From assembly GCF_900207585.1 (NCBI RefSeq), contig NZ_OAOP01000001.1:310001-374000 (forward strand): a stretch of 64,000 nt of DNA, given 5' to 3'. How positions within the stretch are numbered: the first letter of the stretch is position 1; every line of letters begins with the position of its first letter. The notes beneath the pieces are model-generated. The model made no database searches. It saw only the letters and a list, made by a program, of their open reading frames with translations, and had not been told where the DNA came from. A program made the translations under genes and the position numbers. This DNA is from Bacillus oleivorans (GTDB lineage: Bacteria; Bacillota; Bacilli; Bacillales; JC228). Positions 9,353-19,302 of the stretch are shown here, in pieces.

Positions 9353-9772
9353 ATGCTAGGATTAGCAAAAGGATTAGCCTATACGTTAAAAAACCTATCC
9401 AAAAAGAAGGTAACGTACGACTATCCGAACGAGTCAATCGAAATGCCTGACCGATTTCGGGGAATCCAAAAATTTTATCCGGAAAAATGTATCGTCTGCA
9501 ATCAATGTGTCAATATCTGTCCAACGAATTGTATTTCACTAACCGGTAAAAAACATCCGGACCCGTCAAAACGCGGAAAAATTATCGAAACCTATGATAT
9601 TAATTTTGAGATTTGTATTTTATGTGATTTATGTACAGAGGTTTGTCCAACCGAGGCGATTGTGATGACGAATAACTTTGAATTAGCTGAATACAGTAGA
9701 GATAACTTGTTTAAAGATCTCGAATGGCTCAATGAAAACGATGAAAACATTCGGGAGGAGAATACGGTATGA
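9353..9772 (+). CDS. nuoI: NADH-quinone oxidoreductase subunit I
   Basis: NuoI is a peripheral ferredoxin-like subunit that carries clusters N6a and N6b. Two full [4Fe-4S] motifs are seen: CIVCNQCVNICP near residues 46-57 and CILCDLCTEVCP near 89-100. The protein has 139 residues. GGAGGAAA precedes the ATG. Its last bases overlap the nuoJ start by four (ATGA). Confidence 0.96.
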   Translation: MLGLAKGLAYTLKNLSKKKVTYDYPNESIEMPDRFRGIQKFYPEKCIVCNQCVNICPTNCISLTGKKHPDPSKRGKIIETYDINFEICILCDLCTEVCPTEAIVMTNNFELAEYSRDNLFKDLEWLNENDENIREENTV

Positions 9773-10296
9773 CCTTCACATTTTCAGGGGAGCTCTTACT
9801 CTTTCTCATCCTCGCGCTTGTCAGTTTAATTGGAGGAATTCTCCTGCTTCAGCTAAAAAAAGTCGTCCATATGGTACTGGCACTTGTCATGACCTTCGTC
9901 AGCCTGGCTGGTGTGTATGTGATGCTATCCGCCGAATTTGTCGCGGTTGTGCAGATCTTAATTTACTCCGGTGCCGTCACGATTATCATGCTGTTTGGCA
10001 TCATGCTGACTCGCCACCTCGATGAGGAGCAGAATGATCAGGACAAAGGGAGAAAATTTCTTCTCTTTTTAGGTGTGATGGTCTTTGCGGTTGTCGTATA
10101 CTACGGCATTTTCAGACTAGAGATTCCTGAACAGACTGCCAATCTCCATCTGGAAAATACAAAGCAAATCGGAATTGAGCTTTTCTCAAAATATGTAATT
10201 CCGTTTGAATTAGCATCGGTTTTGCTGCTAGTTGCATTAGTGGGGGCCATTGTTTTAGCCAAAAAAGATGATGAAAAAGAGGAGGGATCCTCATGA
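9769..10296 (+). CDS. nuoJ: NADH-quinone oxidoreductase subunit J
   Basis: This 175-residue membrane subunit has five hydrophobic segments and the conserved helix-3 stretch [20 protein letters not shown], whose broken pi-bulge helix belongs to the proton-transfer axis of complex I. It overlaps nuoI at its start and nuoK at its end by four bases each, with a GAGGAGG site serving nuoK. Confidence 0.96.
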   Translation: MTFTFSGELLLFLILALVSLIGGILLLQLKKVVHMVLALVMTFVSLAGVYVMLSAEFVAVVQILIYSGAVTIIMLFGIMLTRHLDEEQNDQDKGRKFLLFLGVMVFAVVVYYGIFRLEIPEQTANLHLENTKQIGIELFSKYVIPFELASVLLLVALVGAIVLAKKDDEKEEGSS

Positions 10297-10607
10297 GCGC
10301 AGTGCCTGTCTCAGCCTTTTTAACCTTGGCCCTGATTTTATTTTGTATTGGCCTTTATGGAGCTCTCACCAAGAAAAATACGGTGATTGTCTTAATCTGT
10401 ATCGAATTGATGCTGAATGCAGTTAATTTAAATCTGATTGCCTTCGCTAAACTCGGGGTAGCCCCTAGTTTAACGGGACAGGTTTTTTCGCTTTTCACGA
10501 TTACGGTGGCGGCAGCTGAAGCAGCTGTGGGGCTAGCGATAGTAATGGCGCTGTACCGAAATCGGAAATCTGTACACACCGATGACTACCAAACAATGAA
10601 ACACTAA
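10293..10607 (+). CDS. nuoK: NADH-quinone oxidoreductase subunit K
   Basis: NuoK is a small three-helix membrane subunit related to MrpC. The 104-residue protein shows the conserved glutamate in [12 protein letters not shown] (helix 2) and the second acidic residue in [18 protein letters not shown] (helix 3), both essential in characterised homologues for proton translocation. It starts inside the nuoJ stop. A 58-base gap follows before nuoL, the largest in the operon besides that before nuoI. Confidence 0.96.
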   Translation: MSAVPVSAFLTLALILFCIGLYGALTKKNTVIVLICIELMLNAVNLNLIAFAKLGVAPSLTGQVFSLFTITVAAAEAAVGLAIVMALYRNRKSVHTDDYQTMKH

Positions 10608-10665
10608 TTCTTTTCTATCGGCACTTTCACTTAAGGTGCTGGTGGATGGGAGGATTGTGATAAAC

Positions 10666-12534
10666 ATGATGGAACAAGCGTGGCTCATCCCGCTGATTCC
10701 CCTGGTTGTATCGATTTTGCTTCTTATGATCGGGAAAACGCTGGGAGAAGCAAGTGCTTATATAGGAATAAGTGGTGTCTTTGTTTCATTTCTGCTTTCC
10801 CTCTTTGTTCTAATCGAGAGGTTTACGGCAGCAACAGTAAGCCTGGAGTGGGAATGGTTTACACTAGGAGACATCATCTTAACAGCAGGGATCGAAGTAA
10901 CTGCCTTAAATAGTTTAATGCTCTTTGTCGTTTCGATTGTAAGCTTACTCGTTCACATATATGCAAAGGGGTATATGCATGGTGAGGAGCGGTTTTCAAC
11001 ATTTTATGCCTACTTAAGCTTTTTCACTTTTGCGATGCTTGCATTAGTCATCTCGCCAAACCTCTTGCAAATCTACATATTCTGGGAACTTGTCGGGCTT
11101 GGCTCATTTTTACTAATCGGCTTTTATTATCAAAAACAGGCAGCTAAACAAGCCGCGAAAAAAGCATTTATCATGACGCGTATCGGGGATGTCGCACTTT
11201 TAGCGGGAATTATCCTTTTGTATATTGAGACAGGCAGCTTCCGGCTTACTGATATTTATCAGGCTGCAGAGACTGGTTTGTTATCTGGAACAATCGCAAT
11301 CCTTTGCGCCCTGTTAATTTTTATTGGGGCAGTAGGAAAATCGGGGCAATTTCCGCTCCATACCTGGCTTCCAGATGCAATGGAAGGCCCAACTCCAGTA
11401 TCTGCCTTAATCCATGCCGCAACGATGGTTGCTGCTGGCGTTTACTTAGTTGCGATTTTATTCCCTCTCTTTAGCTTGAGTGAGACGGCAATGTATACGG
11501 TCTCATGTTTAGGCGGATTTACCGCAATATTTGCTGCATCGATTGCGCTTGTGCAAAACGATATCAAACGCGTACTCGCATACTCAACAGTGAGCCAGCT
11601 TGGATATATGATGCTTGCATTAGGATCGGGAGGGTTTGTCGCAGCCGTCTTTCACCTGACCACTCATGCCTTTTTTAAAGCGCTCCTGTTCCTTGCCGCA
11701 GGAAGTGTGATTCATGCCACGGGTACACAGGACATCCGCGAAATGGGCGGACTTAAGGATAAGCTTAAATCAACGGGACCGCTTTTCTTAATCGGAACAC
11801 TCGCCATCACCGGAGTTCCATTACTTTCAGGCTTTTTTAGTAAAGATGAAATTTTATTGGCAGCCTGGAGCGGAGGATATCTGATTCTCTTTGTATTTGC
11901 CCTTGTAACGACTTTTTTAACCGGATTCTATATGTTTCGGCTCTACTTCCTTGTTTTTCATGGAAAACCGAGTGTAAAGCAGAAAAAAGTTCACGAATCT
12001 CCTAATGTTATGGTCGTTCCAATGGCAGTACTCGCGTTTTTTGCTATATTCATCGGCTATATTCAAACCCCTTGGTTCGGGCACTTTTTAGGGGACTGGC
12101 TCATCGAAGGCACCAATCAGTTTGGAGCCTCGCATGCGGAAGGTCCGCTCTGGATTATGCTCGCTTCCATATTCCTCTCACTTGGAGGAATTGGACTTGC
12201 ATTTTGGACCTACGGAAAGGGGAATCTGTCCAAAGAAACGACTTCACCTGCTTTACCGCTTACAATGCAAGTCTTGCAAAATAAGTATTATATCGATGAA
12301 ATCTACGAAGCGACCATTATTCGTGTAACAAGATGGATCAGCCTGCTGTTACAGTGGATTGACCGTTATATCGTTTCCGGCATCGTCCGCGGGATTGCCG
12401 TACTGGTTGTCCAATTGGGGAGACAAGGGGCAAAATGGCAGACTGGACAGGTTCAATGGTACGGAAGTGTAGCCTTTTTAGGATTAGCAGTACTTTTAGC
12501 GATTTATATGCTGACAGGAGGGGTTCTTAAATGA
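10666..12534 (+). CDS. nuoL: NADH-quinone oxidoreductase subunit L
   Basis: NuoL is the distal antiporter-like proton pump. The protein has about 622 residues, some 14-16 membrane helices, the motif FWELVGLGSFLLIGFYYQ with the key glutamate, the pump motif GKSGQFPLHTWLPDAMEGPTPVSALIH, and the lateral-helix C-terminal region. I chose ATG 10666 over GTG 10636 because the longer version has no site, while GGGAGG precedes 10666 by 12 bases; GTG 10657 is a further option. It overlaps nuoM by four bases. Confidence 0.95.
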   Translation: MMEQAWLIPLIPLVVSILLLMIGKTLGEASAYIGISGVFVSFLLSLFVLIERFTAATVSLEWEWFTLGDIILTAGIEVTALNSLMLFVVSIVSLLVHIYAKGYMHGEERFSTFYAYLSFFTFAMLALVISPNLLQIYIFWELVGLGSFLLIGFYYQKQAAKQAAKKAFIMTRIGDVALLAGIILLYIETGSFRLTDIYQAAETGLLSGTIAILCALLIFIGAVGKSGQFPLHTWLPDAMEGPTPVSALIHAATMVAAGVYLVAILFPLFSLSETAMYTVSCLGGFTAIFAASIALVQNDIKRVLAYSTVSQLGYMMLALGSGGFVAAVFHLTTHAFFKALLFLAAGSVIHATGTQDIREMGGLKDKLKSTGPLFLIGTLAITGVPLLSGFFSKDEILLAAWSGGYLILFVFALVTTFLTGFYMFRLYFLVFHGKPSVKQKKVHESPNVMVVPMAVLAFFAIFIGYIQTPWFGHFLGDWLIEGTNQFGASHAEGPLWIMLASIFLSLGGIGLAFWTYGKGNLSKETTSPALPLTMQVLQNKYYIDEIYEATIIRVTRWISLLLQWIDRYIVSGIVRGIAVLVVQLGRQGAKWQTGQVQWYGSVAFLGLAVLLAIYMLTGGVLK

Positions 12535-14045
12535 GTTTTCCATTACTATCAACCATCATTTTGGCTCCTCTTCTCGGTGTGGTGGTTCTTTTATTCATTC
12601 CCAAGGAAAAAGAAGGCTTAATCAAATCGTTGGGGATATTAGCTACGATCCCGTCATTAATCCTTACATTCACAGCCTATATAAAGTCACAGCAAGGTAT
12701 AGATGTATCAACCTGGGCTGAAAAACAGACATGGTTCCGTTTAGGCAGTGAAGAACAATATGGAAAGTATATGTTTTCCATTAACTACGAAGTTGGGGTC
12801 AATGGCTTTTCACTTTTGCTGCTCGTTTTAACCGCTTTTATTGCAACGATGGCAGCAATCGCTTCACTAAGAATTGAAAAGGAGTGGAAAGGCTATTTTC
12901 AGCTCTTCCTTTTGCTTGAGTTAGGCATGCTCGGTGTGTTTGCAGCTGAAAATATGATTCTCTTTTTCTTATTTTTTGAGATAACGCTTGTAACGGCCTT
13001 TTTCTTAATTGGAAAGTGGGGTTACGCATTTAAAGAAAAAGCTGCGTATAGCTTTTTAATTTATAACGGACTAGGGTCAGCTATCTTACTGATTGTGATA
13101 ACGATTTTGTTTGCGAAAACAGGTACAGTCCAGTTCGGATTACTCGGACAAGTGCTTCAGGATGAAGCGACATTCGACTTAGTTAAAATGACACCAGCAC
13201 TAAGAATGGGGCTATTGATCCCGATCCTGATTGCATTTGGGATTAAATTGCCGATTTTTCCATTCCATACGTGGATGGTCCATGTTCATACACAAGCACC
13301 GCCTCCTGTTGTTATGATCCATTCAGGCATCCTTTTGAAAATTGGCGCATACGGTTTGATCCGTTTCGGCATGGAAATCTTCCCAAAAGAATTTGCGAGC
13401 ATAGGAGTAGTCATCATTATTCTTGGGCTTATCAACCTTTTATACGGAGCATTCCTTGCCTTAATCCAAGATGATTTAAAGAAAGTGCTAGCCTATTCCT
13501 CTGTCTCCCATATGGGGATTGTCTTAATTGGACTAGGCGCTTTGAATATGGAAGGTCTGCAAGGGGCGATGTTTCAGGTCATCTCCCATGGACTGATTTC
13601 AAGCCTCTTCTTCTTCCTCGTGGGGGTTTTATACGCGAGGACAGGGACAACCAATATTTCAGAGCTGGGCGGCTTGGTCAAATCTGTACCAGTAGTTGCA
13701 GGGCTCCTTTTGACAACAGGACTTGCTTCATTAGGAATCCCAGGCATGTCCGGTTTTATCAGTGAATTTACAGCTTTTGTCGGTATATTCAAATCCCATC
13801 CGACAGCAGGATATATCGGTCTGTTAGGACTGATTTTAACAGCCGTCTATGTGCTTAGAGCGGTTCTTGGAATTACGTACGGGGAACCAAAACGAAAACA
13901 AGAGTGGGGAGATTTGAAGCCGATTGAATGGGTTCCTTCAGGTTTACTGGTGATTTCTATTATCGCTATTGGCGTGTTCCCTGCCATTCTTACAGAACCA
14001 CTTTTTACATCATTACAAGCCATCATGGTAAGAATAGGGGGTTGA
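12531..14045 (+). CDS. nuoM: NADH-quinone oxidoreductase subunit M
   Basis: NuoM is the second antiporter-like pump subunit. This 504-residue protein shows the conserved helix motif FFLFFEITLVTAFFLIGKWG (functional Glu) and the discontinuous-helix motif KLPIFPFHTWMVHVHTQAPP with the pump lysine and histidines. Start overlaps the nuoL stop by four bases after AGGAGGGG. It is followed at a distance of five bases by nuoN. Confidence 0.96.
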   Translation: MSFPLLSTIILAPLLGVVVLLFIPKEKEGLIKSLGILATIPSLILTFTAYIKSQQGIDVSTWAEKQTWFRLGSEEQYGKYMFSINYEVGVNGFSLLLLVLTAFIATMAAIASLRIEKEWKGYFQLFLLLELGMLGVFAAENMILFFLFFEITLVTAFFLIGKWGYAFKEKAAYSFLIYNGLGSAILLIVITILFAKTGTVQFGLLGQVLQDEATFDLVKMTPALRMGLLIPILIAFGIKLPIFPFHTWMVHVHTQAPPPVVMIHSGILLKIGAYGLIRFGMEIFPKEFASIGVVIIILGLINLLYGAFLALIQDDLKKVLAYSSVSHMGIVLIGLGALNMEGLQGAMFQVISHGLISSLFFFLVGVLYARTGTTNISELGGLVKSVPVVAGLLLTTGLASLGIPGMSGFISEFTAFVGIFKSHPTAGYIGLLGLILTAVYVLRAVLGITYGEPKRKQEWGDLKPIEWVPSGLLVISIIAIGVFPAILTEPLFTSLQAIMVRIGG

Positions 14046-14050
14046 CGTGA

Positions 14051-15559
14051 ATGGATTGGGAAACGTTAAAGCTTTTTCAATGGGAAATGATGGCGCCGGA
14101 ATTTATCATTTTTGGTGCTGCAGCGATATTAAGTGTAGTAGATTTGTTTCTGCCCAAAAAGGTAAACCGAAACATAATTGGCTGGTTAGCCTTAGGCAGT
14201 ATTGCACTAGCCTTTGTCGCTTTAGCTCAGGTCCTTCAAGCTCCAACAGTGTCTATCCTGTTTGATACCTTTTACTTAGATGGATTTGCAAAGACGTTCA
14301 AGGTGCTGCTGTTAATTGGTACAGCCTTAGTTCTCTTAATGGCGATCGGGGTTAAAAAAGAAGAAGGTTTGGAGGAGTATCGGGGCGAGTTTTACTACCT
14401 CTTGCTAACAGCGCTTTTAGGCGCCATGTTTATCACATCAAGTGCTGATTTAATCACTCTCTTTGTCGGTTTAGAGCTATTGTCAATTTCGTCCTATATT
14501 TTGGCCGGACTTAAAAAGAAAGATAAACGCTCTAATGAATCGGCCATGAAATATGTGATAAATGGAGGAATAGCCTCGGCGATTCTCCTGTTTGGACTCA
14601 GTTATATTTATGGGCTAAGCGGGTCAACTAATTTAGCAGAAATCCGATTAGCCTTGTCCTCGCCCATGAGTGAAAATTACACCTATTTACTGGGAATAGC
14701 GTTTTTTATGGTACTCGTTGGAGTCGCCTTTAAAATAGCTTCCGTTCCGTTTCAAATGTGGGCTCCCGACGTATATCAAGGAGCACCGACTCCTGTAGCT
14801 GCATTCTTGAGTGTGGTTTCAAAAGCAGCCGGGTTTGTATTACTAATACGCTTGGCACTGTCGATTTTCTCCGCCACACCAAGTGAAGGAGAAACAGGAA
14901 CTCTTTTAATTGATGCCCAAGTGTATCTCGGTGTAATCGCAGCATTAACGATGATTGTCGGAAACCTAATTGCGATTCGCCAGCGCAATGTAAAACGAAT
15001 GCTCGCCTACTCGAGCATTGGCCATGCCGGCTATATCTTAGTGGCGTTTACGACTTTAGCACCGTTTATGTATGAAGCGATTTGGTTTTACCTGTTTATC
15101 TATATTTTTATGACCCTAGGGGCTTTTACCGTCTTACAGATGGTCACCGAAACAACAAAATCAGAGGACATCAGTTCTTTTGCCGGGCTGTATAAAAAAA
15201 CACCCGTACTCGCAGTAGCGATGGCGGTATTCCTGCTGTCGCTGGCAGGGATTCCGGGGACAGCAGGGTTTATCGGAAAGCTTCAAATATTAACAAATGC
15301 CTTTTTCGCACATCCAGGGCACATTATCTTAGGAACGATTATGATTCTGACCACTGTAATTTCGTATATATATTACTTCGGAGTCATGATCCAAATGTTC
15401 TTCCGGCCGGTGGATTCGAAGCTAAGTTCGGTTGCGGTACCGACTGGACCTGCTGTTGTTGTAGTCGTCTGTGTAGTGGCTACCATTTGGTTTGGCCTCG
15501 ATCCATCCCTGGCAACAGATATTTTTCACATGACGTTTACGGGGTTTATGGATTTGTAA
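14051..15559 (+). CDS. nuoN: NADH-quinone oxidoreductase subunit N
   Basis: NuoN is the third antiporter-like pump subunit, and its gene closes the operon. The 502-residue protein contains the motif LFVGLELLSISSYILAGL (functional Glu), the pump stretch KIASVPFQMWAPDVYQGAPT, and about 14 membrane segments. The AGGGGG just before the nuoM stop serves as its ribosome binding site. An intrinsic terminator follows 14 bases after the stop. Confidence 0.96.
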   Translation: MDWETLKLFQWEMMAPEFIIFGAAAILSVVDLFLPKKVNRNIIGWLALGSIALAFVALAQVLQAPTVSILFDTFYLDGFAKTFKVLLLIGTALVLLMAIGVKKEEGLEEYRGEFYYLLLTALLGAMFITSSADLITLFVGLELLSISSYILAGLKKKDKRSNESAMKYVINGGIASAILLFGLSYIYGLSGSTNLAEIRLALSSPMSENYTYLLGIAFFMVLVGVAFKIASVPFQMWAPDVYQGAPTPVAAFLSVVSKAAGFVLLIRLALSIFSATPSEGETGTLLIDAQVYLGVIAALTMIVGNLIAIRQRNVKRMLAYSSIGHAGYILVAFTTLAPFMYEAIWFYLFIYIFMTLGAFTVLQMVTETTKSEDISSFAGLYKKTPVLAVAMAVFLLSLAGIPGTAGFIGKLQILTNAFFAHPGHIILGTIMILTTVISYIYYFGVMIQMFFRPVDSKLSSVAVPTGPAVVVVVCVVATIWFGLDPSLATDIFHMTFTGFMDL

Positions 15560-15572
15560 GGGTTTGTTAGTG

Positions 15573-15610
15573 AAGCTGTAGCCGAAAGAGGGCTGCAGCT
15601 TTTATTCTTT
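15573..15610 (+). terminator. Terminator of the nuo operon
   Basis: AAGCTGTAGCC and GGCTGCAGCTT pair across a seven-base loop with a single G-T wobble, and the stem runs into TTTATTCTTTT. Confidence 0.8.
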
Positions 15611-15699
15611 TAGATTTGCTTGTGGGTTAAAAGGATATTCGTATTCCAATTAACGCTCAGCAACGTCCAAATATGAATTTGTCCCCCCGATTGTTGAAA

Positions 15700-16300
15700 T
15701 TGCCGCCTAATTCCAAGAGTGCGCGCCCGAAAAATCCTCAAAGCGCCCAATTCTGAGTTAGAGGCGCCCAATAATTCTCAAAGCCGCCCAATTCTGAGTT
15801 AGAGGCGCCCAATAATTCTCAAAGCCGCCCAATTCCGAGTTAGAGGCGCCCAATAATTTCTCAAAGCCGCCCAATTCCGGTTATGGGCCCCCAATAAATC
15901 TCAAAGCCGCCCAATTCCGGTTATGGGCCGCCCAATAATTCTCAAAGCCGCCCAATTCTGAGTTAGAGGCGCCCAATAATTTCTCAAAGCAGCCCAATTC
16001 CGGTTATGGGCCGCCCAATAATTTCTCAAAGCCGCCCAATTCCGAGTTAGAGGCGCCCAATAATTTCTCAAAGCAGCCCAATTCCGGTTATGGGCCGCCC
16101 AATAATTCACAAAGCCGCCCAATTCTGAGTTAGAGGCGCCCAATAAATCTCAAAGCCGCCCAATTCCGAGTTAGAGGCGCCCAATAATTTTTCAAAGCCG
16201 CCCAATTCTGAGTTAGAGGCGCCCAATAATTTCTCAAAACCGCCCAATTCCGAGTTAGAGGCGCCCAATAATTTCTCAAATCGCCCAATTCCATTCTAAA
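15700..16300. repeat. Tandem array of about 14 units of 41-42 bp (GCCGCCCAATTC family)
   Basis: Each unit reads roughly AAGCCGCCCAATTC, then one of two linkers (CGAGTTAGAGGCGCCC or CGGTTATGGGCCGCCC), then AATAATTTCTCA. Units start near 15702, 15744, 15784, 15825, 15868, 15909, 15951, 15992, 16034, 16075, 16117, 16159, 16200, 16242 and 16282 (partial). The two linkers are interspersed in blocks. The sequence differs from the GAGTTCGGTTA arrays elsewhere, and this is the only copy in the window. It lies between the nuo terminator and ywzB. Reading frames through it (for example a low-complexity frame on the minus strand) are artefacts. Confidence 0.92.
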
Positions 16301-16429
16301 AAGCCCAAACCAACTTCCTCAAGTTCAACTAATCACCCCTTATCCCCCAACAATCCTATAATCGTCACCATCTTTATTTCCACCTCTCCCTAACCACCTA
16401 TGTTATCATGTTAAAAAGGAGGTATTCAC

Positions 16430-16666
16430 ATGGTGACAGACTTTGGGCAACAGGCACTGGTTAGTATCCTTTCACATCTTCTGTTCATCGGGATTACCTG
16501 GTGGGCATTGCAGGCGCTGCATTTTGATAAATTACTCCGGGTAAATCGCGTTGTACAAGCTAGGCTTTTATATATACTGTTAACCGTTGCTATTGGATCT
16601 AGTGTTAGTAATTTCTTCCTCGATTATTTAATATGGTCGCAGCAGCTTCCATTACTTTTGCCGTAA
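16430..16666 (+). CDS. ywzB: DUF1146 family membrane protein YwzB
   Basis: The 78-residue protein has two membrane segments (about 10-28 and 45-65), the motif ITWWALQALHFDKLLR and RVVQARLLYILLTVAIGSSV, which fit the DUF1146/YwzB family conserved in Bacillus next to the ATP synthase and murAA region. AAAAAGGAGG precedes ATG 16430. Its function is unknown in all species to my knowledge. Position before ywmB and murAA matches the Bacillus gene order. Confidence 0.85.
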   Translation: MVTDFGQQALVSILSHLLFIGITWWALQALHFDKLLRVNRVVQARLLYILLTVAIGSSVSNFFLDYLIWSQQLPLLLP

Positions 16667-17093
16667 AAGATTAAACATTTGTTTAAAAATTAGGACTTCT
16701 TTCCCTATGTTTCCAGCCTAATCTATATTACAATTGTATTACAGATAGAAAATATTCCTTGGGTTTTGCTAGTAAGTTGGTAGGGATAACCTATTTTCTT
16801 TTGATTGTATGAAAGCAAGTTTTACCTAATGAAACACCTTCTTCTCTGGGGAAGGTGTTCACCATTTTACTTTACCGATTTTCATGCAATCAAATCCTCC
16901 AAAAACATATAAGAAAATATAGTAATATTCCTACCAATTTTCCCAAAAACCGACATAGATTTCATAGAACTTTGCAGGCATCACGCTGATTGACATACAT
17001 AGAGTGGAATGAAGTCAAAGGATGACGACAATTACCAGGTATGCTCTTTTCTAACATGGTAAGAATGGTTAGTAAAGGAGAGGAGATAGAGAG
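16667..17093. other. Intergenic region without a recognisable gene
   Basis: This 427-base AT-rich stretch holds one clear hairpin near 16829-16860 (ACACCTTC pairing with GAAGGTGT) but no convincing coding frame or ribosome binding site apart from the one for ywmB at its end. The hairpin could end the ywzB transcript, although no strong T-run follows. Confidence 0.5.
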
Positions 17094-17834
17094 ATGAAGC
17101 GTCAATACCTGGTTGTTTGGATCGTTGGAATTTTTTGTTTGGTATTTGGATTTTTTGGGAATATAACCTCTACGGCAAATCAGCAGCATCAAATTTTTAC
17201 GCTAGCGGAAACTCTTCAAAGCGAAGGGGGATCCATTAATAATTGGACCGTCCATGCTAGTAAATCTTATTCCCAAATTACAGATGAAACTGATTGGAAT
17301 GGACTTGTTGAATCTTTCCAACATCATTATGAGCAATTTCACTGGGATTATTCCCAAAAAAATGACCAAAGCCTCTTAACGGGACATGTTAATAAAGACG
17401 GCTATTCAATCGAACTGCGTCTTTCCGCAACCCCCACAAATGATACCCTTCATACGTATCTTATATATGAGGTTACGTCTCAAAACTGGAATAAGAAGCA
17501 AGTCAACTCCGCAATCAATGGTCTTACTAAATTTTGGAATGAAGAATTTGCCGTACAACCCCAAGTTTTTACTAGTATTGAAGGGGATTTCAGTGATACA
17601 ATGGTTGAGGATTTACCAGAGAAGGCGAACCAAATCCTCGAAAGCCTAAAAGCAGAGAAAATTGAATCCCTTCAGGAAGAAGATTTTGTTTCGGTATCTG
17701 GCTATTCGAAAAAATTAAGCAATGAATTAGCGAACTTTCACAACATGAACGTTCAGATTGGACTGCGAAATGAAGGATTGGGCGCAAAGACTACCTTTGT
17801 GGTAGGCACACCAATCATTACGATTGAATATTAA
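17094..17834 (+). CDS. ywmB: YwmB family secreted protein
   Basis: This 246-residue protein begins with a signal-anchor-like segment (residues 5-28) and continues with a mixed alpha/beta domain characteristic of the YwmB (TATA-box-binding-like fold) family found before murAA in Bacillus. The pattern near residue 125, HTYLIYEV, and the C-terminal NMNVQIGLRN...TTFVVGTPIITIEY fit this family. It probably acts outside the membrane. The role is not established. GGAGAGGAGATAGAGAG precedes the ATG. It ends 32 bases before murAA and is likely cotranscribed. Confidence 0.85.
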   Translation: MKRQYLVVWIVGIFCLVFGFFGNITSTANQQHQIFTLAETLQSEGGSINNWTVHASKSYSQITDETDWNGLVESFQHHYEQFHWDYSQKNDQSLLTGHVNKDGYSIELRLSATPTNDTLHTYLIYEVTSQNWNKKQVNSAINGLTKFWNEEFAVQPQVFTSIEGDFSDTMVEDLPEKANQILESLKAEKIESLQEEDFVSVSGYSKKLSNELANFHNMNVQIGLRNEGLGAKTTFVVGTPIITIEY

Positions 17835-17866
17835 TATAGAGAATATGGACGCGGAGGGGAATACAC

Positions 17867-19171
17867 TTGGAAAAAATCATCGTCCGCGGCGGAAATAGGC
17901 TTGAAGGCATTGTAAAAGTAGAAGGTGCAAAGAATGCTGTATTGCCTGTCATCGCTGCATCGTTATTAGCAAGTGATGGAAAAAGTGTAATTCGTGATGT
18001 GCCAGCTCTCTCCGATGTATACACCATCAGTGAAGTTTTACGGTATATAGGCGCGGATGTTTCAATCCGTGAAGGTGTTGTTGAAGTAGATGCATCTAGA
18101 GAGTTAATAGAGGAAGCGCCGTTTGAATACGTTCGAAAAATGCGTGCTTCCGTGCTTGTCATGGGTTCATTATTAGCTAGAAATGGGCGTGCCCGCGTAG
18201 CCTTACCAGGTGGCTGCGCAATCGGTTCCCGTCCTATTGATCAGCATTTAAAAGGCTTTGAAGCTATGGGTGCGGTCGTAAAGGTAGGGAACGGATTTAT
18301 CGACGCTGAAGTAAATGGAAAATTAAAAGGTGCCAAAGTGTATTTAGATTTCCCGAGTGTGGGAGCTACAGAAAATATTATGATGGCCGCAACATTGGCA
18401 GAAGGCACAACGGTTATTGAAAACTGTGCAAAAGAACCAGAAATTGTAGATTTAGCCAACTTTTTAAATAAGATGGGTGCCGGGGTAAAGGGTGCTGGCA
18501 CAGGTACCATTAAAATCGAAGGTGTACCAAGATTGTATGGTACAGAGCATGCGATTATTCCAGATCGAATTGAGGCAGGAACCTTTATGGTAGCTGCGGC
18601 GATTACTCGTGGAAATGTCCTTGTACGTGGAGCAGTTCCAGAGCATTTAACCTCACTTGTTGCAAAGCTGGAAGAAATGGGTGTCACCATTAAAGAAGAA
18701 AACGATGGAATCCGTGTAATCGGACCTGATAAACTAAAAGCCGTCGATATAAAAACGATGCCACATCCAGGTTTCCCTACAGACATGCAATCACAAATGA
18801 TGGCTTTGCTTCTCTGTGCACAAGGATCCAGCATGATCACGGAAACGGTATTTGAAAATCGTTTTATGCACGTGGAAGAATTCCGCCGCATGAATGCGGA
18901 TATTAAAATCGAAGGACGTTCCGTTATTATGAATGGTCCATGTGAACTGCAAGGAGCCGAAGTAGCCGCTACTGATTTACGTGCAGCAGCTGCATTAATC
19001 TTAGCCGGACTTCGTGCAGATGGGATGACTCGTGTGACTGAATTGAAGCATCTTGACAGAGGATATGTCAACTTCCACGGCAAACTTGCCATGCTCGGTG
19101 CCGATATCGAACGCGTTTCAGAAGCAGATGAATTCACAGGTAAAACTGTGAAAAGAGAAGTGGCTCAATAA
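17867..19171 (+). CDS. murAA: UDP-N-acetylglucosamine 1-carboxyvinyltransferase
   Basis: MurA performs the first committed step of peptidoglycan synthesis, transfer of enolpyruvate from PEP to UDP-GlcNAc, in the cytoplasm. The 434-residue protein starts [20 protein letters not shown], has the two-fold EPSP-synthase-like repeats, and shows the PEP-adduct cysteine C117 in [15 protein letters not shown], which implies fosfomycin sensitivity. It starts at TTG 17867 after GCGGAGGGG. Between ywmB and spoIID this is the murAA paralogue rather than murAB. Confidence 0.97.
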   Translation: MEKIIVRGGNRLEGIVKVEGAKNAVLPVIAASLLASDGKSVIRDVPALSDVYTISEVLRYIGADVSIREGVVEVDASRELIEEAPFEYVRKMRASVLVMGSLLARNGRARVALPGGCAIGSRPIDQHLKGFEAMGAVVKVGNGFIDAEVNGKLKGAKVYLDFPSVGATENIMMAATLAEGTTVIENCAKEPEIVDLANFLNKMGAGVKGAGTGTIKIEGVPRLYGTEHAIIPDRIEAGTFMVAAAITRGNVLVRGAVPEHLTSLVAKLEEMGVTIKEENDGIRVIGPDKLKAVDIKTMPHPGFPTDMQSQMMALLLCAQGSSMITETVFENRFMHVEEFRRMNADIKIEGRSVIMNGPCELQGAEVAATDLRAAAALILAGLRADGMTRVTELKHLDRGYVNFHGKLAMLGADIERVSEADEFTGKTVKREVAQ

Positions 19172-19173
19172 AG

Positions 19174-19208
19174 GATAAACCCTTCATGTAGGTGGAGGGT
19201 TTATTTTT
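19174..19208 (+). terminator. Terminator of murAA
   Basis: ATAAACCCT pairs with AGGGTTTAT across an 11-base loop and runs directly into seven T residues. Confidence 0.85.
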
Positions 19209-19302
19209 TTGTGCTTGAATCTGTCCAACTATGGAAGGACTGAACTCTATTTTTATGGTATTGGTAACCGGATGTTGGCAATTTTAAGCAATCTCAGTAT
19301 CA

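Noticed and set aside
15901-16143. Minus-strand frame of 80 residues with NWAALRNYWA repeats
   Set aside because: It is the 41-42 bp repeat read as protein; the period is not a constant multiple of three across units, and no start signal is present.
18241-19137. Antisense frame of 298 residues opposite murAA
   Set aside because: murAA is a certain gene with catalytic Cys117; the opposite frame has Ser/Ile/Thr-rich shadow composition and no ribosome binding site.
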